NCBI RefSeq assembly: GCF_036188265.1 | Contig: NZ_CP108093.1 | Span: 6,229,001-6,293,000, forward strand | Source: Streptomyces sp. NBC_00247 | Lineage (GTDB): Bacteria > Actinomycetota > Actinomycetes > Streptomycetales > Streptomycetaceae | Direction of reading: 5' to 3' | DNA length: 64,000 nt | Shown here: positions 55,354 through 63,657 of the stretch, in pieces | Layout: each line of letters starts with the position of its first letter | Position numbering within the stretch: the first letter of the stretch is position 1 | Made by a program: the position numbers and the translations under genes | The notes under the pieces: generated by a model | Databases searched by the model: none | What the model was told of the DNA's origin: nothing | The model's input: the letters and a program-made list of their open reading frames with translations, nothing else

Positions 55354-56883
55354 GTGACTTCGCCTGCCGATACGGACAACGCCGCGCCCCAGCTCAGCGC
55401 GGGCCCGCGGCCCGCACCGGGCCCGGCCGCCGACGAGGGGCTCGCCCGGCGGCTCCGCGCGCTCGCCTGCACCGCGCCGCTGCACGATCTCGACGTGCGC
55501 AAGGCGAACCTCGCGGGTGAGTACACCGTCTACTCCATGGCCGAGGTCGCCCTCGCCGCGATCGACGTGGTCACCCTCCACATGGACTTCGACACCGGCG
55601 CCGACCACGAACAGATAGTGACCAGGCTGCTGCCCCGGGTCCACGCCCAGGCCCCCGACCGTCCCGCCGCCGAGCACGAACGGGTCGCCCGCTGGGTGCT
55701 GGAGAACCTCATCAACGTCGGCAGCGTCGACCGCGGGTTCCGAGCGGTCTACGGCACCTTCGGACCCGACGGCGTGTACGTCCGCAGGGACTACGACTTC
55801 AAGCTCGTCGAGGAGGTGCCCGGCCACGGCGGCACCGTCTTCCTCCGGGCGACCGACGAGGCCGTCAACGTCCTCGTCGGCGCCCTGGACACCGACGTCA
55901 CCAGCGCGCAGATCGCCGCCGAGGTCAAGCTGGAGGTGCTGGTCAGCCGGGGCCGCCTCGCCGACGCGCAGCTCGCCGCCGAACAGGCCCGTTACCGCAC
56001 GGTGCAGTACGCCGAGACGCTCCGCCGCACGCTGGAGGCGACCCGCCGCAACGTCCGCGCCGTCGACTGGCTGAACGCCGTCCCCGACATGATCACCGAG
56101 GCCCTCGACCACGTGGCCGACCGCTACCGCCACGAGAACGCGATCCTCACCAACATCCGCAAGGCGCGCGACGAGGCCGGGGAACCCGAGAACAAGCGCC
56201 GCGCCGCCGAACTCGTCGACATCGTCAAGGACTGCATCCGCCGCCACACCCAGCTCCAGTCCCGGCTCCTCGAAGCGGGTCCCCTCTTCCGCGCCGAACA
56301 GGACCGGCAGGCCTTCGCCACCCCCGCCTCGCGCACCGGACTCGACCTCTACGGGCAGCTCCTCGCCCCGATCCTGCCGCTCCCCGTCGAGCAGTCCATC
56401 CGGGCCACCGACGCGTTCTTCGCCCGGGGCACCGGACTGCGCACCCCCACCTCCGTACGGGTCGGCGACCTCGTCGACCTGTTGCTCGCGCCGCCCGTGG
56501 AGCGCGAACACCTGGGCGTCGAGATGCCCGAACCCGACCTGATCGCCACCCCCGACGACAGCCGGTTCAGCGAGGACCAGCTCGCCGGCGCCATGGCCCT
56601 GCTCGACCTGGAGTACGACGCACCCCGCCGGCTCTCCGGACTGCTCGCCGAGGCCCGCGCCACCGGCGACCCGGAACTGCCCTACCTGGTGGCCCTGCTG
56701 GCGGTCCACGCGGCCAGCCCACCGGTCGGCACCGCCTACCGCCAGGGAGAACGACGCCTGCTGTTCGCCGTGGACGACGGCACCGAGCTGGGCGACCCCG
56801 AGTTCGGCGGCGCCGACCTCGTCGTCGGCACCGCGCTTCTCGACGCGGCCGGCATGGCGGCCGACCGCAAGGAGGCGTCATGA
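55354..56883 (+). CDS. Kleisin-like subunit of an SMC complex (MukF/JetA-like)
   Basis: A 509-aa protein, first of three coupled genes ending in an SMC ATPase. It is helical throughout: a winged-helix-like N-terminal part (ALACTAPLHDLDVRKANLAG, MAEVALAAIDVVTLHMDF), a central helical bundle (residues about 195-320, AEQARYRTVQYAETLRRTLE, RAAELVDIVKDCIRRHTQLQ) and a C-terminal segment around 400-509. Size, order and absence of catalytic motifs fit the MukF/MksF/JetA kleisin class; direct similarity is too low for me to assign a named DUF. The GTG 55354 start is probably leaderless. The TGA overlaps the ATG of a 29-codon ORF. Confidence 0.65.
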   Translation: MTSPADTDNAAPQLSAGPRPAPGPAADEGLARRLRALACTAPLHDLDVRKANLAGEYTVYSMAEVALAAIDVVTLHMDFDTGADHEQIVTRLLPRVHAQAPDRPAAEHERVARWVLENLINVGSVDRGFRAVYGTFGPDGVYVRRDYDFKLVEEVPGHGGTVFLRATDEAVNVLVGALDTDVTSAQIAAEVKLEVLVSRGRLADAQLAAEQARYRTVQYAETLRRTLEATRRNVRAVDWLNAVPDMITEALDHVADRYRHENAILTNIRKARDEAGEPENKRRAAELVDIVKDCIRRHTQLQSRLLEAGPLFRAEQDRQAFATPASRTGLDLYGQLLAPILPLPVEQSIRATDAFFARGTGLRTPTSVRVGDLVDLLLAPPVEREHLGVEMPEPDLIATPDDSRFSEDQLAGAMALLDLEYDAPRRLSGLLAEARATGDPELPYLVALLAVHAASPPVGTAYRQGERRLLFAVDDGTELGDPEFGGADLVVGTALLDAAGMAADRKEAS

Positions 56884-56969
56884 GTGCCCCGCCGGCCCGC
56901 CTCCCGTCCGGCGCCCCGCGCCCCTTGTCCGTACCGAAGCAACTCCGCACCGAGGAGCCCCAGTCGTGA
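56880..56969 (+). CDS. 29-residue ORF bridging the kleisin-like and KITE-like genes
   Basis: ATG 56880 overlaps the stop of the upstream gene (ATGA), and its TGA overlaps the GTG of the next gene (GTGA at 56966). The frame thus exactly spans the 82-bp gap between the two annotated subunits. The product starts MSAPPARLPSGAPRPLSVPK and is Pro/Arg-rich with no hydrophobic segment. The double overlap suggests ribosomes pass from one subunit gene to the next through it; it may be a coupling device rather than a functional peptide. Confidence 0.5.
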   Translation: MSAPPARLPSGAPRPLSVPKQLRTEEPQS

Positions 56970-57877
56970 GCGACCACCGCGCCGAGCACACCGACGCGTG
57001 GGACGAACCCGTCGTCACCCACACCGTGGAACCCGCTCCCGCCCCGGGGCAGGCGTCCGTAACCCCAGCCGACGCCGCCGACGCCGCACGCCTGGTCTCC
57101 TTCGGACTCCAGCCCAAACTGGTGCCCGCCCGGGACGCCGAGTACGCCGACCTGCTGCGCCGCTACCGCGAGGAGCCCGCCTTCGGACGACTCGCGGACG
57201 CCGTCGCCACCGGCCTCGGCCTGGTCGTCCTGGAGGTCTCCACCCGCGCCGGCATGGCCGTCACGGCCGACGAGGACTCGGTCTTCGCCGTACGGATGGG
57301 CGACTACGCCCGCCGCGCCTCCTCCGACGCCGCCGACCGGTTCCTGCACGGCCTCGCCCACCTCGCCGTCGCCGCCATGGCCTTCCCCCGGCCCGAGGAC
57401 CTCGCGGACGACTCCTACATCGGCCGCATCACCGTCAACGGCGTCGACGCGTTCGTCCGCCAGGCCTGCCTGCGGCTGGAGGAACGCGCCGCCGAGCAGG
57501 GCGAGAACACCGACCCCACGAGCGACGCCCCCGGACTCGAAGCCGGCTGGCGGGTCTACGCCCGCCGCAGCGCGACCGGTGCCACCAAGGACGCCCGCCG
57601 CCTCGCCGGATCGACCACCGGCATCATCGGCAAGGCCGTCGCCTTCCTCACCGATTCCGGCTTCCTCCAGCGCACCGGCGACGACGCGGGCGGCGCCTAC
57701 CGCACCACCGCGCGCTACCAGCTCCAGGTACGCGACATGGCGGGCAGCGCCGCCATGGCCGAACTGCTGGAGCTCGGGGTCGTCCCCGTCACCGACGGCG
57801 GCGCGACCCTGCTGCCACCGCGCGACACCGACGACCTGGAGCTCGCCGCCGACGCCGGCCTCCCCTTCCACGGCTGA
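56966..57877 (+). CDS. KITE/wHTH-like subunit of an SMC complex (MukE/JetB-like)
   Basis: A 303-aa protein between the kleisin-like and SMC genes, the usual place of MukE/MksE/JetB. An acidic N-terminus precedes PKLVPARDAEYADLLRRYREE. Winged-helix-like segments follow: AFGRLADAVATGLGLVVLEV, then RRLAGSTTGIIGKAVAFLTDSGFLQ with RTTARYQLQVRDMAGSAAMA as a second one. The last shows helix-turn-helix followed by a beta-wing. GTG 56966 overlaps the bridging ORF. No enzymatic motifs. Assignment rests on architecture and context. Confidence 0.62.
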   Translation: MSDHRAEHTDAWDEPVVTHTVEPAPAPGQASVTPADAADAARLVSFGLQPKLVPARDAEYADLLRRYREEPAFGRLADAVATGLGLVVLEVSTRAGMAVTADEDSVFAVRMGDYARRASSDAADRFLHGLAHLAVAAMAFPRPEDLADDSYIGRITVNGVDAFVRQACLRLEERAAEQGENTDPTSDAPGLEAGWRVYARRSATGATKDARRLAGSTTGIIGKAVAFLTDSGFLQRTGDDAGGAYRTTARYQLQVRDMAGSAAMAELLELGVVPVTDGGATLLPPRDTDDLELAADAGLPFHG

Positions 57878-57942
57878 CGCCCCACCACCGCGTTCCACCT
57901 GTTCTGCCCGTTCCGCTTCACGAACGACGAGAGTCCGCCGCC

Positions 57943-60900
57943 ATGTACGAGTTGTCCCGGGTCCGCCTCTACTCCATCGGACCGGCCGGTGCGCGCTATG
58001 CCGACACCGTTCTCGATCTGCGCGGCGTCGGAGCGCCCGTACCCGAACCCGCCCCGGCGCAGGCCGAGTTCTTCGAAGACGAACCGGTCGGACCGCCGCG
58101 CAGGCCCGCGCCGGCCGGCGTCCTCTTCCTGGAGAACGGCGGCGGCAAGTCCGTCCTGCTGAAACTGATCTTCTCGGTGATGCTGCCCGGCCACCGCAAC
58201 ACCCTCGGCGGCGCCAGCTCCGGCGTGCTCCGCAAGTTCCTGCTCGCCGACGACTGCGGGCACGTCGCCCTGGAGTGGCAGCACACCCTCACCGGCGAAT
58301 GCGTCGTCGTCGGCAAGGTCAGCGAGTGGCGAGGCCACCAGGTCTCCAACGACCCGCGCCGGTTCGCCGAGGCCTGGTACTCCTTCCGCCCCGGACCGGG
58401 GCTCAGCCTCGACAACCTGCCCGTCGCCGAGGCCACCGCCGTGGGCCGCACCGCCGAAGGCACCTCCGGCGCCCGGGGACGACGCCGCACCATGAAGGGG
58501 TTCCGCGACGCCCTCACCGACGCCGGAAAGTTCTACCAGCACCTCGACGTGCACTGGGAAGAGATCCACGACCGGTGGAACGAACACCTCGGCGATCTCG
58601 GACTCGACCCCGAACTCTTCCGCTACCAACGCGAGATGAACGCCGACGAGGGCGAAGCCGCCGGACTCTTCGCGGTCAAGAAGGACTCCGACTTCACCGA
58701 CCTGCTGTTGCGGGCCGTGACCGACACCCGTGACACCGACGGCCTCGCCGACCTCGTCAGCGGCTTCGGCAACAAGCTCGGCCGCCGCGCCGAGCTCACC
58801 GCCGAACGCGACTTCACCGCCGGCTCCGCCGACCTCCTCGGGCGGATCGTCGAGGCCACCGCCGCCCGGTCCCGCAGCCGGGACGTCCACGCCGGTGCGG
58901 AACGCCGCACCCGCACGCTCGCGCGCCGCCTCTTTGCCCGTGCCACCGGGGAACGCGGGCGCGCCGCCGAGCTGGCCCAGCACGTCACCGCCGCCGCCCA
59001 CACCGTCACCGAGGCCGAACGCACCCGGGGCCACCGCTCCCTCGTCGCCGCCGAACTCGCCTACCGCAACGCCTCCCTGGCCCTGGCCGCCGCCGAGAAA
59101 TCCGCCGCCGCCCAGCGCCGCGAGCTCGGCGACGCCCGTACGCTCCACTCCGCCTGGCAGGCCGCCGAGGCGGTACTGCGCCACCGCGCCGCCGCCGACC
59201 GCTCGGCGCGCGTCGCCGTCGCCATCCGCGAGGCCGAACGGGACGCCGCGCCCGCGCTCGCCGCCCGCGCCACCGCAGCCGGCGACCTGGTACGCGCCCT
59301 GCACACCGCGGCCGAGGACGGCGAACGGGTGGCCAACGAGGAGGAGGAGCGCTCCGACACCCTCCAGGCCGAGGGCGAGCGCGCCCACCGCGACGCCACG
59401 ACCGCCGCCACCGAGGCGCAGCGCGCCCGCAGCGAGGCCGGGCACCTGCGCCAGCGGCTCGCCGAGGTCGAGCAGGAGACCGCCGAGGCCGTCCGGGCCG
59501 GCTGGCTCGACGACACCGCCCCCGACGCCGACCCGGCCCGTGCCGCCCTCGCCGCGAGCGACGCCGAACAGGCCGCGGTCGCTGCCTGGGACACCGCCCG
59601 CGACGCCGCCCGCGCCTCGGCCGACCACGCCCGGGAAGCCGCCGCCGCCGAGAGCCGCGCCGAACTCGCCGCCGCCCGTGCCGCCGACGCCGCCAAGGCC
59701 GCCGAACAGTCCTGGGAGGACGAGCGCGCCGCCGCCGACGCCCTCGCCTCCGACGGCCGCCTCGCCGACCTCCTCGGCCTGCCCTCGAACACCGGCGTGC
59801 CCCAGCCCCGCAGCGGCGCAGGCCCCGACGAACCCCACGGCACCGCCCCGGGCGGTGCCCGCACCCCCGGCGAGGGCGGCGTCGCCCCGCACGGCACGGA
59901 CCGCCAGGTCGCCCTGGCCGACCGCCGCACCGCCGCCCGGCCCCTGACGACCGAGGAGTTCGACCGGAGCGCCGGCGAACTGCGCGAACTGCTCGACCAG
60001 GGCATCGCGACCGCCGAACGCCGCCTCTTCGACCTGCGTACGGCCGCCGCCGACGACTCCCGCATCCTCGGCGCGCTCGGCGACGGCGGACTGCTGCCGC
60101 CCGGACCCGACGTCCTGGCCACTGTCGAATACCTCGGCGAACACGGCATCCCCGCCCTGCCCGGCTGGCGCTACCTCGCCCAGGCCGTCGACCCCGCCGA
60201 CCACGCCGCCGTTCTCGCCGCCCGCCCCGAACTCGTCGACGGCGTCGTCATCACCGACCCCGGCGCCCACACCCGGGCCCGCGAGGTCCTCGGCGGCGCG
60301 GCGCTGCTGCCCCGTTCGACCGTCGCGGTCGGTACCGCAGCCGCGCTGCTCGCCCCGGTACCGGACGCGGGCAGTGCCACCGACGAGGTGTTTCTCGTCC
60401 CGCCGAACCCGGCCATGCACGACGAACTCGCCGCCGACGAGGAGCGCCAGGCCCTGCGCGCCCGGGCCGCCGACCGGGACGAGGACATCCGCGTCCTCGC
60501 CGCCCGGCTGGCCGGCGACCGCGCGCTGGCCGCCCGCATCGGCGCCTGGCGCGCCGACTGCCCGCCCGGCATGCTCGCCGAACTCGCCGCGGCCGCCGCC
60601 ACCGCGCGGACGGTCGCCGAGACCGCCGAGGAGGCCCTCGCCGAGGCCCGTACGGTCCGCGCCGAGGCCGACGAAGCGGCGGCCGACACCGCCCGGGTCC
60701 GCGAGGAACGCCAGGAGGCGGCCCAACGCGCCCGCCGTGCCGCCGACGCCCTGGCCGGCCTCGCCCACCGGCTCCGCGAACGCGCCGGCTGGCAGATCCG
60801 GCTCCGCGAACTCGTCGACGAGGCCGCCGAGTCGGAGGGCCGCGCACAGACCTGGCTGGACCGCGCCCGCGCCGCCGACGAGGACCGCAGGGCCGCCCAG

Positions 60901-62661
60901 CGCGCTGCCGACGACGCCCGCCGCACCGCCCGCGCGCTGCGCGCCGAACGCGCCGAGATCGCGGGCGCCCCGGAAACCCTGCCCGAGCCCGGCGAGCACA
61001 CGGCCCGTCAGGCGCTGCCCACCCTCCGCGAGGCCTACCGCGCGGCCTCCCAGCTGTACGAGAAGGTGGGCGTCGGCGCCGACCTCCGCGCCGAACAGGC
61101 ACGGGCCGAGAGCGACGAGAGCGCCGCCCTCCTGGAACTCGACCGCCTCAGCAACAAGGTGCGCACCCGCGCGGCCCAGCTCCTCGAAGGAACCGACGGC
61201 GCCGACGGCCCCTCCCGGCAGGCGGCGGCGGCCCGCGCCGAATCGCTCGTCCAGCTCCTGGAGACCCGCGCCTCCACCGCCAGCGAGCAGCTGGGCCGGC
61301 TGCGCGGCGAGGCCGAACGCCTCGCCCCCGAGGACGAGTCGCCGCACCACACCGAACTGCCCGAGGAGCTCGTCCCGGCCGACGCCGAAGCGGCCCAGAC
61401 CCTGTTCCGTACCGCCACCGGCGAACTCACCGCCGCCACCGCGTCCCTGGACACCGCGCGTGCCGCGCACGCCGAGCTGCTGCACGCCCACCGCACCGCC
61501 GAGGACTCCGCCGGCGGCTTCGACGAGACCGCCGCCCTGCTGCGGGACCTCCTGCGCGACCACGGCACCGAGGACGAGGACGACGGCCCCGAACCCCACC
61601 CGGGCACTCTCGAAGAGGCCCGGGCCTCCGCCGCCGAGGCCCGCCGCTCACTGCGCGGCTGCGCGGCCGACCTCTCCGCCGCCGAGGCCGCGGTCAGGGA
61701 GGCGAGCGACATCCTGGTACGCCACGCCAACTCCACCCGCTACGAACAGGTACGCACCCCCGCCCGCCAGCAGATCCGCGAACTCCCCGCGTCCGCGCTG
61801 CCCGAGCACGCGCAGAAGTGGGCCGACGCCTTCGCCCCCCGGCTCCGCGTCCTCACCGACGAACTCGCCCAGCTGGAACGCAACCGCGACTCCATCGTCG
61901 ACCGGCTGCGCGGCCTGGTGGAATCGTCCCTCGCCACCCTGCGTTCCGCGCAGCGGCTGTCCCGGCTGCCCGAAGGGCTGGGGGAGTGGTCCGGGCAGGA
62001 GTTCCTCCGCATCCGCTTCGAGGAACCCGACCAGGCCACGCTGAGCGAGCGTCTCGGCGAGGTCATCGACGAGGCGACCCACTCCGCCCTGAAGAAGAAC
62101 GCCGACCTGCGCCGCGACGGCATGTCCCTGCTGCTGCGCGGAGTCGAGGCGGCGCTGAGGCCCAAGGGCATCGCCGTGGAGATCCTCAAGCCCGACGCGG
62201 TACTGCGCGCCGAACGCGTACCCGTCGGGCAGATGGGGGACGTCTTCTCCGGCGGCCAGCTGCTCACCGCTGCCATCGCGCTGTACTGCACCATGGCGGC
62301 GCTCCGCAGCAACGACCGGGGCCGTGACAAGCACCGGCACGCCGGCACGCTCTTCCTGGACAACCCCATCGGCCGCGCCAACGCCACGTACCTGCTGGAA
62401 CTCCAGCGCGCGGTGTCGGACGCGCTCGGCGTCCAGCTCCTCTACACGACAGGGCTGTTCGACACCACGGCGCTCGCCGAGTTCCCCCTGGTCATCAGGC
62501 TCCGCAACGACGCGGACCTGCGGGCCGGGCTGAAGTACATCAGCGTCGAGGAGCACCTGCGGCCGGGCCTGCCCCAGCAGGACCCGGAGGGCGAGACCGT
62601 GCACGGGGAGATCACGGCGACCCGGATGTTCAAGCGGAGCACGGAGCAGCCCACGGGCTGA
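57943..62661 (+). CDS. SMC-family ATPase (MukB/JetC-like), 1572 aa
   Basis: A giant SMC protein. The N-terminal head has LFLENGGGKSVLLKLIFSVM (Walker A GGGKS at about 66-70; the first Gly of GxxGxGKS is absent). Two long Ala/Glu/Arg coiled coils (about 300-700 and 840-1400) flank a hinge-like globular domain (about 725-835: YLGEHGIPALPGWRYLAQAV, VFLVPPNPAMHDELAADEE). The C-terminal head has the ABC signature VFSGGQLLTAAIALYC (Ser1436) and Walker B TLFLDNPIGRAN (Asp1473-Asn1474). An Asn stands where SMC proteins carry the catalytic Glu. ATG 57943 lies 65 bp after the KITE-like gene. No Toprim/nuclease gene (JetD/MksG) is adjacent. The complex is likely a MukBEF/Wadjet-like DNA loop extruder. 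Confidence 0.82.
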   Translation: MYELSRVRLYSIGPAGARYADTVLDLRGVGAPVPEPAPAQAEFFEDEPVGPPRRPAPAGVLFLENGGGKSVLLKLIFSVMLPGHRNTLGGASSGVLRKFLLADDCGHVALEWQHTLTGECVVVGKVSEWRGHQVSNDPRRFAEAWYSFRPGPGLSLDNLPVAEATAVGRTAEGTSGARGRRRTMKGFRDALTDAGKFYQHLDVHWEEIHDRWNEHLGDLGLDPELFRYQREMNADEGEAAGLFAVKKDSDFTDLLLRAVTDTRDTDGLADLVSGFGNKLGRRAELTAERDFTAGSADLLGRIVEATAARSRSRDVHAGAERRTRTLARRLFARATGERGRAAELAQHVTAAAHTVTEAERTRGHRSLVAAELAYRNASLALAAAEKSAAAQRRELGDARTLHSAWQAAEAVLRHRAAADRSARVAVAIREAERDAAPALAARATAAGDLVRALHTAAEDGERVANEEEERSDTLQAEGERAHRDATTAATEAQRARSEAGHLRQRLAEVEQETAEAVRAGWLDDTAPDADPARAALAASDAEQAAVAAWDTARDAARASADHAREAAAAESRAELAAARAADAAKAAEQSWEDERAAADALASDGRLADLLGLPSNTGVPQPRSGAGPDEPHGTAPGGARTPGEGGVAPHGTDRQVALADRRTAARPLTTEEFDRSAGELRELLDQGIATAERRLFDLRTAAADDSRILGALGDGGLLPPGPDVLATVEYLGEHGIPALPGWRYLAQAVDPADHAAVLAARPELVDGVVITDPGAHTRAREVLGGAALLPRSTVAVGTAAALLAPVPDAGSATDEVFLVPPNPAMHDELAADEERQALRARAADRDEDIRVLAARLAGDRALAARIGAWRADCPPGMLAELAAAAATARTVAETAEEALAEARTVRAEADEAAADTARVREERQEAAQRARRAADALAGLAHRLRERAGWQIRLRELVDEAAESEGRAQTWLDRARAADEDRRAAQRAADDARRTARALRAERAEIAGAPETLPEPGEHTARQALPTLREAYRAASQLYEKVGVGADLRAEQARAESDESAALLELDRLSNKVRTRAAQLLEGTDGADGPSRQAAAARAESLVQLLETRASTASEQLGRLRGEAERLAPEDESPHHTELPEELVPADAEAAQTLFRTATGELTAATASLDTARAAHAELLHAHRTAEDSAGGFDETAALLRDLLRDHGTEDEDDGPEPHPGTLEEARASAAEARRSLRGCAADLSAAEAAVREASDILVRHANSTRYEQVRTPARQQIRELPASALPEHAQKWADAFAPRLRVLTDELAQLERNRDSIVDRLRGLVESSLATLRSAQRLSRLPEGLGEWSGQEFLRIRFEEPDQATLSERLGEVIDEATHSALKKNADLRRDGMSLLLRGVEAALRPKGIAVEILKPDAVLRAERVPVGQMGDVFSGGQLLTAAIALYCTMAALRSNDRGRDKHRHAGTLFLDNPIGRANATYLLELQRAVSDALGVQLLYTTGLFDTTALAEFPLVIRLRNDADLRAGLKYISVEEHLRPGLPQQDPEGETVHGEITATRMFKRSTEQPTG

Positions 62662-62674
62662 CCCGCGCCCGTAC

Positions 62675-62712
62675 GCGCCGGAGCCCCGCCCTCCCCGGCG
62701 GGGCTCCGGCGC
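62675..62712. terminator. Terminator after the SMC operon
   Basis: A perfect 16-bp stem, GCGCCGGAGCCCCGCC (62675-62690) with its complement at 62697-62712, loop CTCCCC, between convergent genes. Confidence 0.92.
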
Positions 62713-62731
62713 CCACGGGCGCGGGCCGGTC

Positions 62732-63202
62732 TCACACCCGCGAGAGCCGGCTCCCGCCCCTCGCGCCGTGCTTGCGCCCCGCTATGCCCGCACCGCCTTC
62801 GCGCGGGGCCCGGCGCTCCGCGCGGCGGGCCCGCCGGCGTTCGCGTCGCACCTGCCGCGCCGTGCTGCTCGGCACCGACACCACACCGTGCCGCTGGTTC
62901 CACACCTGACGGGTCACCCAGACATCGAGCACCGACCAGGTCGCCCCGACCGTGCCGGCCACCGAGCCGAGCACCATCGGGAAGGCGAGCCAGGATCCCG
63001 CCAGGGTGCAGAGGAAGGCCACCATCGCCTGGATGAGCGTCAGCGACACGATCAGCACGGCGCGCACCGCCGCCGTGCGGACGGGATCGGGCATCCGTCT
63101 GCGGTCCGCCGGCTCCTCCACCCACAACTGACGGGGCACACGCGCGTCCCCTACCGGCATGGCGTCCGACGACGCGGCGCCCCGGTGTTCCCGAGTGCTC
63201 AA
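62732..63202 (-). CDS. Small two-helix membrane protein (156 aa)
   Basis: No named family is recognised. A charged N-terminus (VEEPADRRRMPDPVRTAAVR) leads to two hydrophobic helices (about 48-68, AVLIVSLTLIQAMVAFLCTL, and 70-90, SWLAFPMVLGSVAGTVGATW). VLDVWVTRQVWNQRHGVVSV follows, then a strongly basic tail (RRERRRARRAERRAPRE). The TTG at 63202 has GAAGG upstream; ATG 63160 is an alternative. It is convergent with the SMC gene and divergent from the sensor kinase, and may belong with the latter. Confidence 0.7.
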   Translation of the reverse strand: MSTREHRGAASSDAMPVGDARVPRQLWVEEPADRRRMPDPVRTAAVRAVLIVSLTLIQAMVAFLCTLAGSWLAFPMVLGSVAGTVGATWSVLDVWVTRQVWNQRHGVVSVPSSTARQVRRERRRARRAERRAPREGGAGIAGRKHGARGGSRLSRV

Positions 63203-63657
63203 AGGACCTTCAACTCCCCACCGCTGACCGACTTGAGGGTGACTGCCCGGCTCGCCGCCGTTCTACGCGGATCGGCCGGGACGCCCGCGCGGCGAATCGA
63301 GCGGTCCTGCCGCACCGGCCCCCGGCGTGACTCCTGCCCCGTACGCATGGACGAATACATGGGTAGGAAGATTCCCGCGAGTTGGCAACGATTCGCCCGA
63401 CCGGGGGTCACGAAACGCGTGATTCCGGCCAGTGTCCGGTATCGGATTCAGGGGGGTCCGACATGTGCGTTTCTGCTGCACGCCGAGTTCCGCGTCCGGA
63501 AATGCGGGAATGAATCGCGTCAACTCCGCGTGGGAAGGCCGAAAACCGCCCGGACGATCCTTCGAGTTGTCAGAGTGTCAGTAGTAGGCTCGCGCCGTTT
63601 CCAGACGCGGAACCGACGGACACACCTCCGTGCGCGGGGGTCGAGCTGGGGGAGGCC
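63203..63657. other. Divergent gap before the sensor kinase
   Basis: About 455 bp. No gene is supported. It is locally less GC-rich around 63560-63600 (TTCGAGTTGTCAGAGTGTCA then TAGTAGGCTCG), which probably holds the kinase promoter, but the hexamer spacing does not fit a standard promoter. GGGGGAGGCC just before 63658 is the ribosome site. Confidence 0.45.

Noticed and set aside
57715..61599. A 1294-codon open frame on the minus strand across the SMC gene
   Set aside because: Gly/Ala/Val-rich shadow of the coding strand caused by high third-position GC; no domains and no ribosome site. The plus-strand frame has clear SMC motifs.
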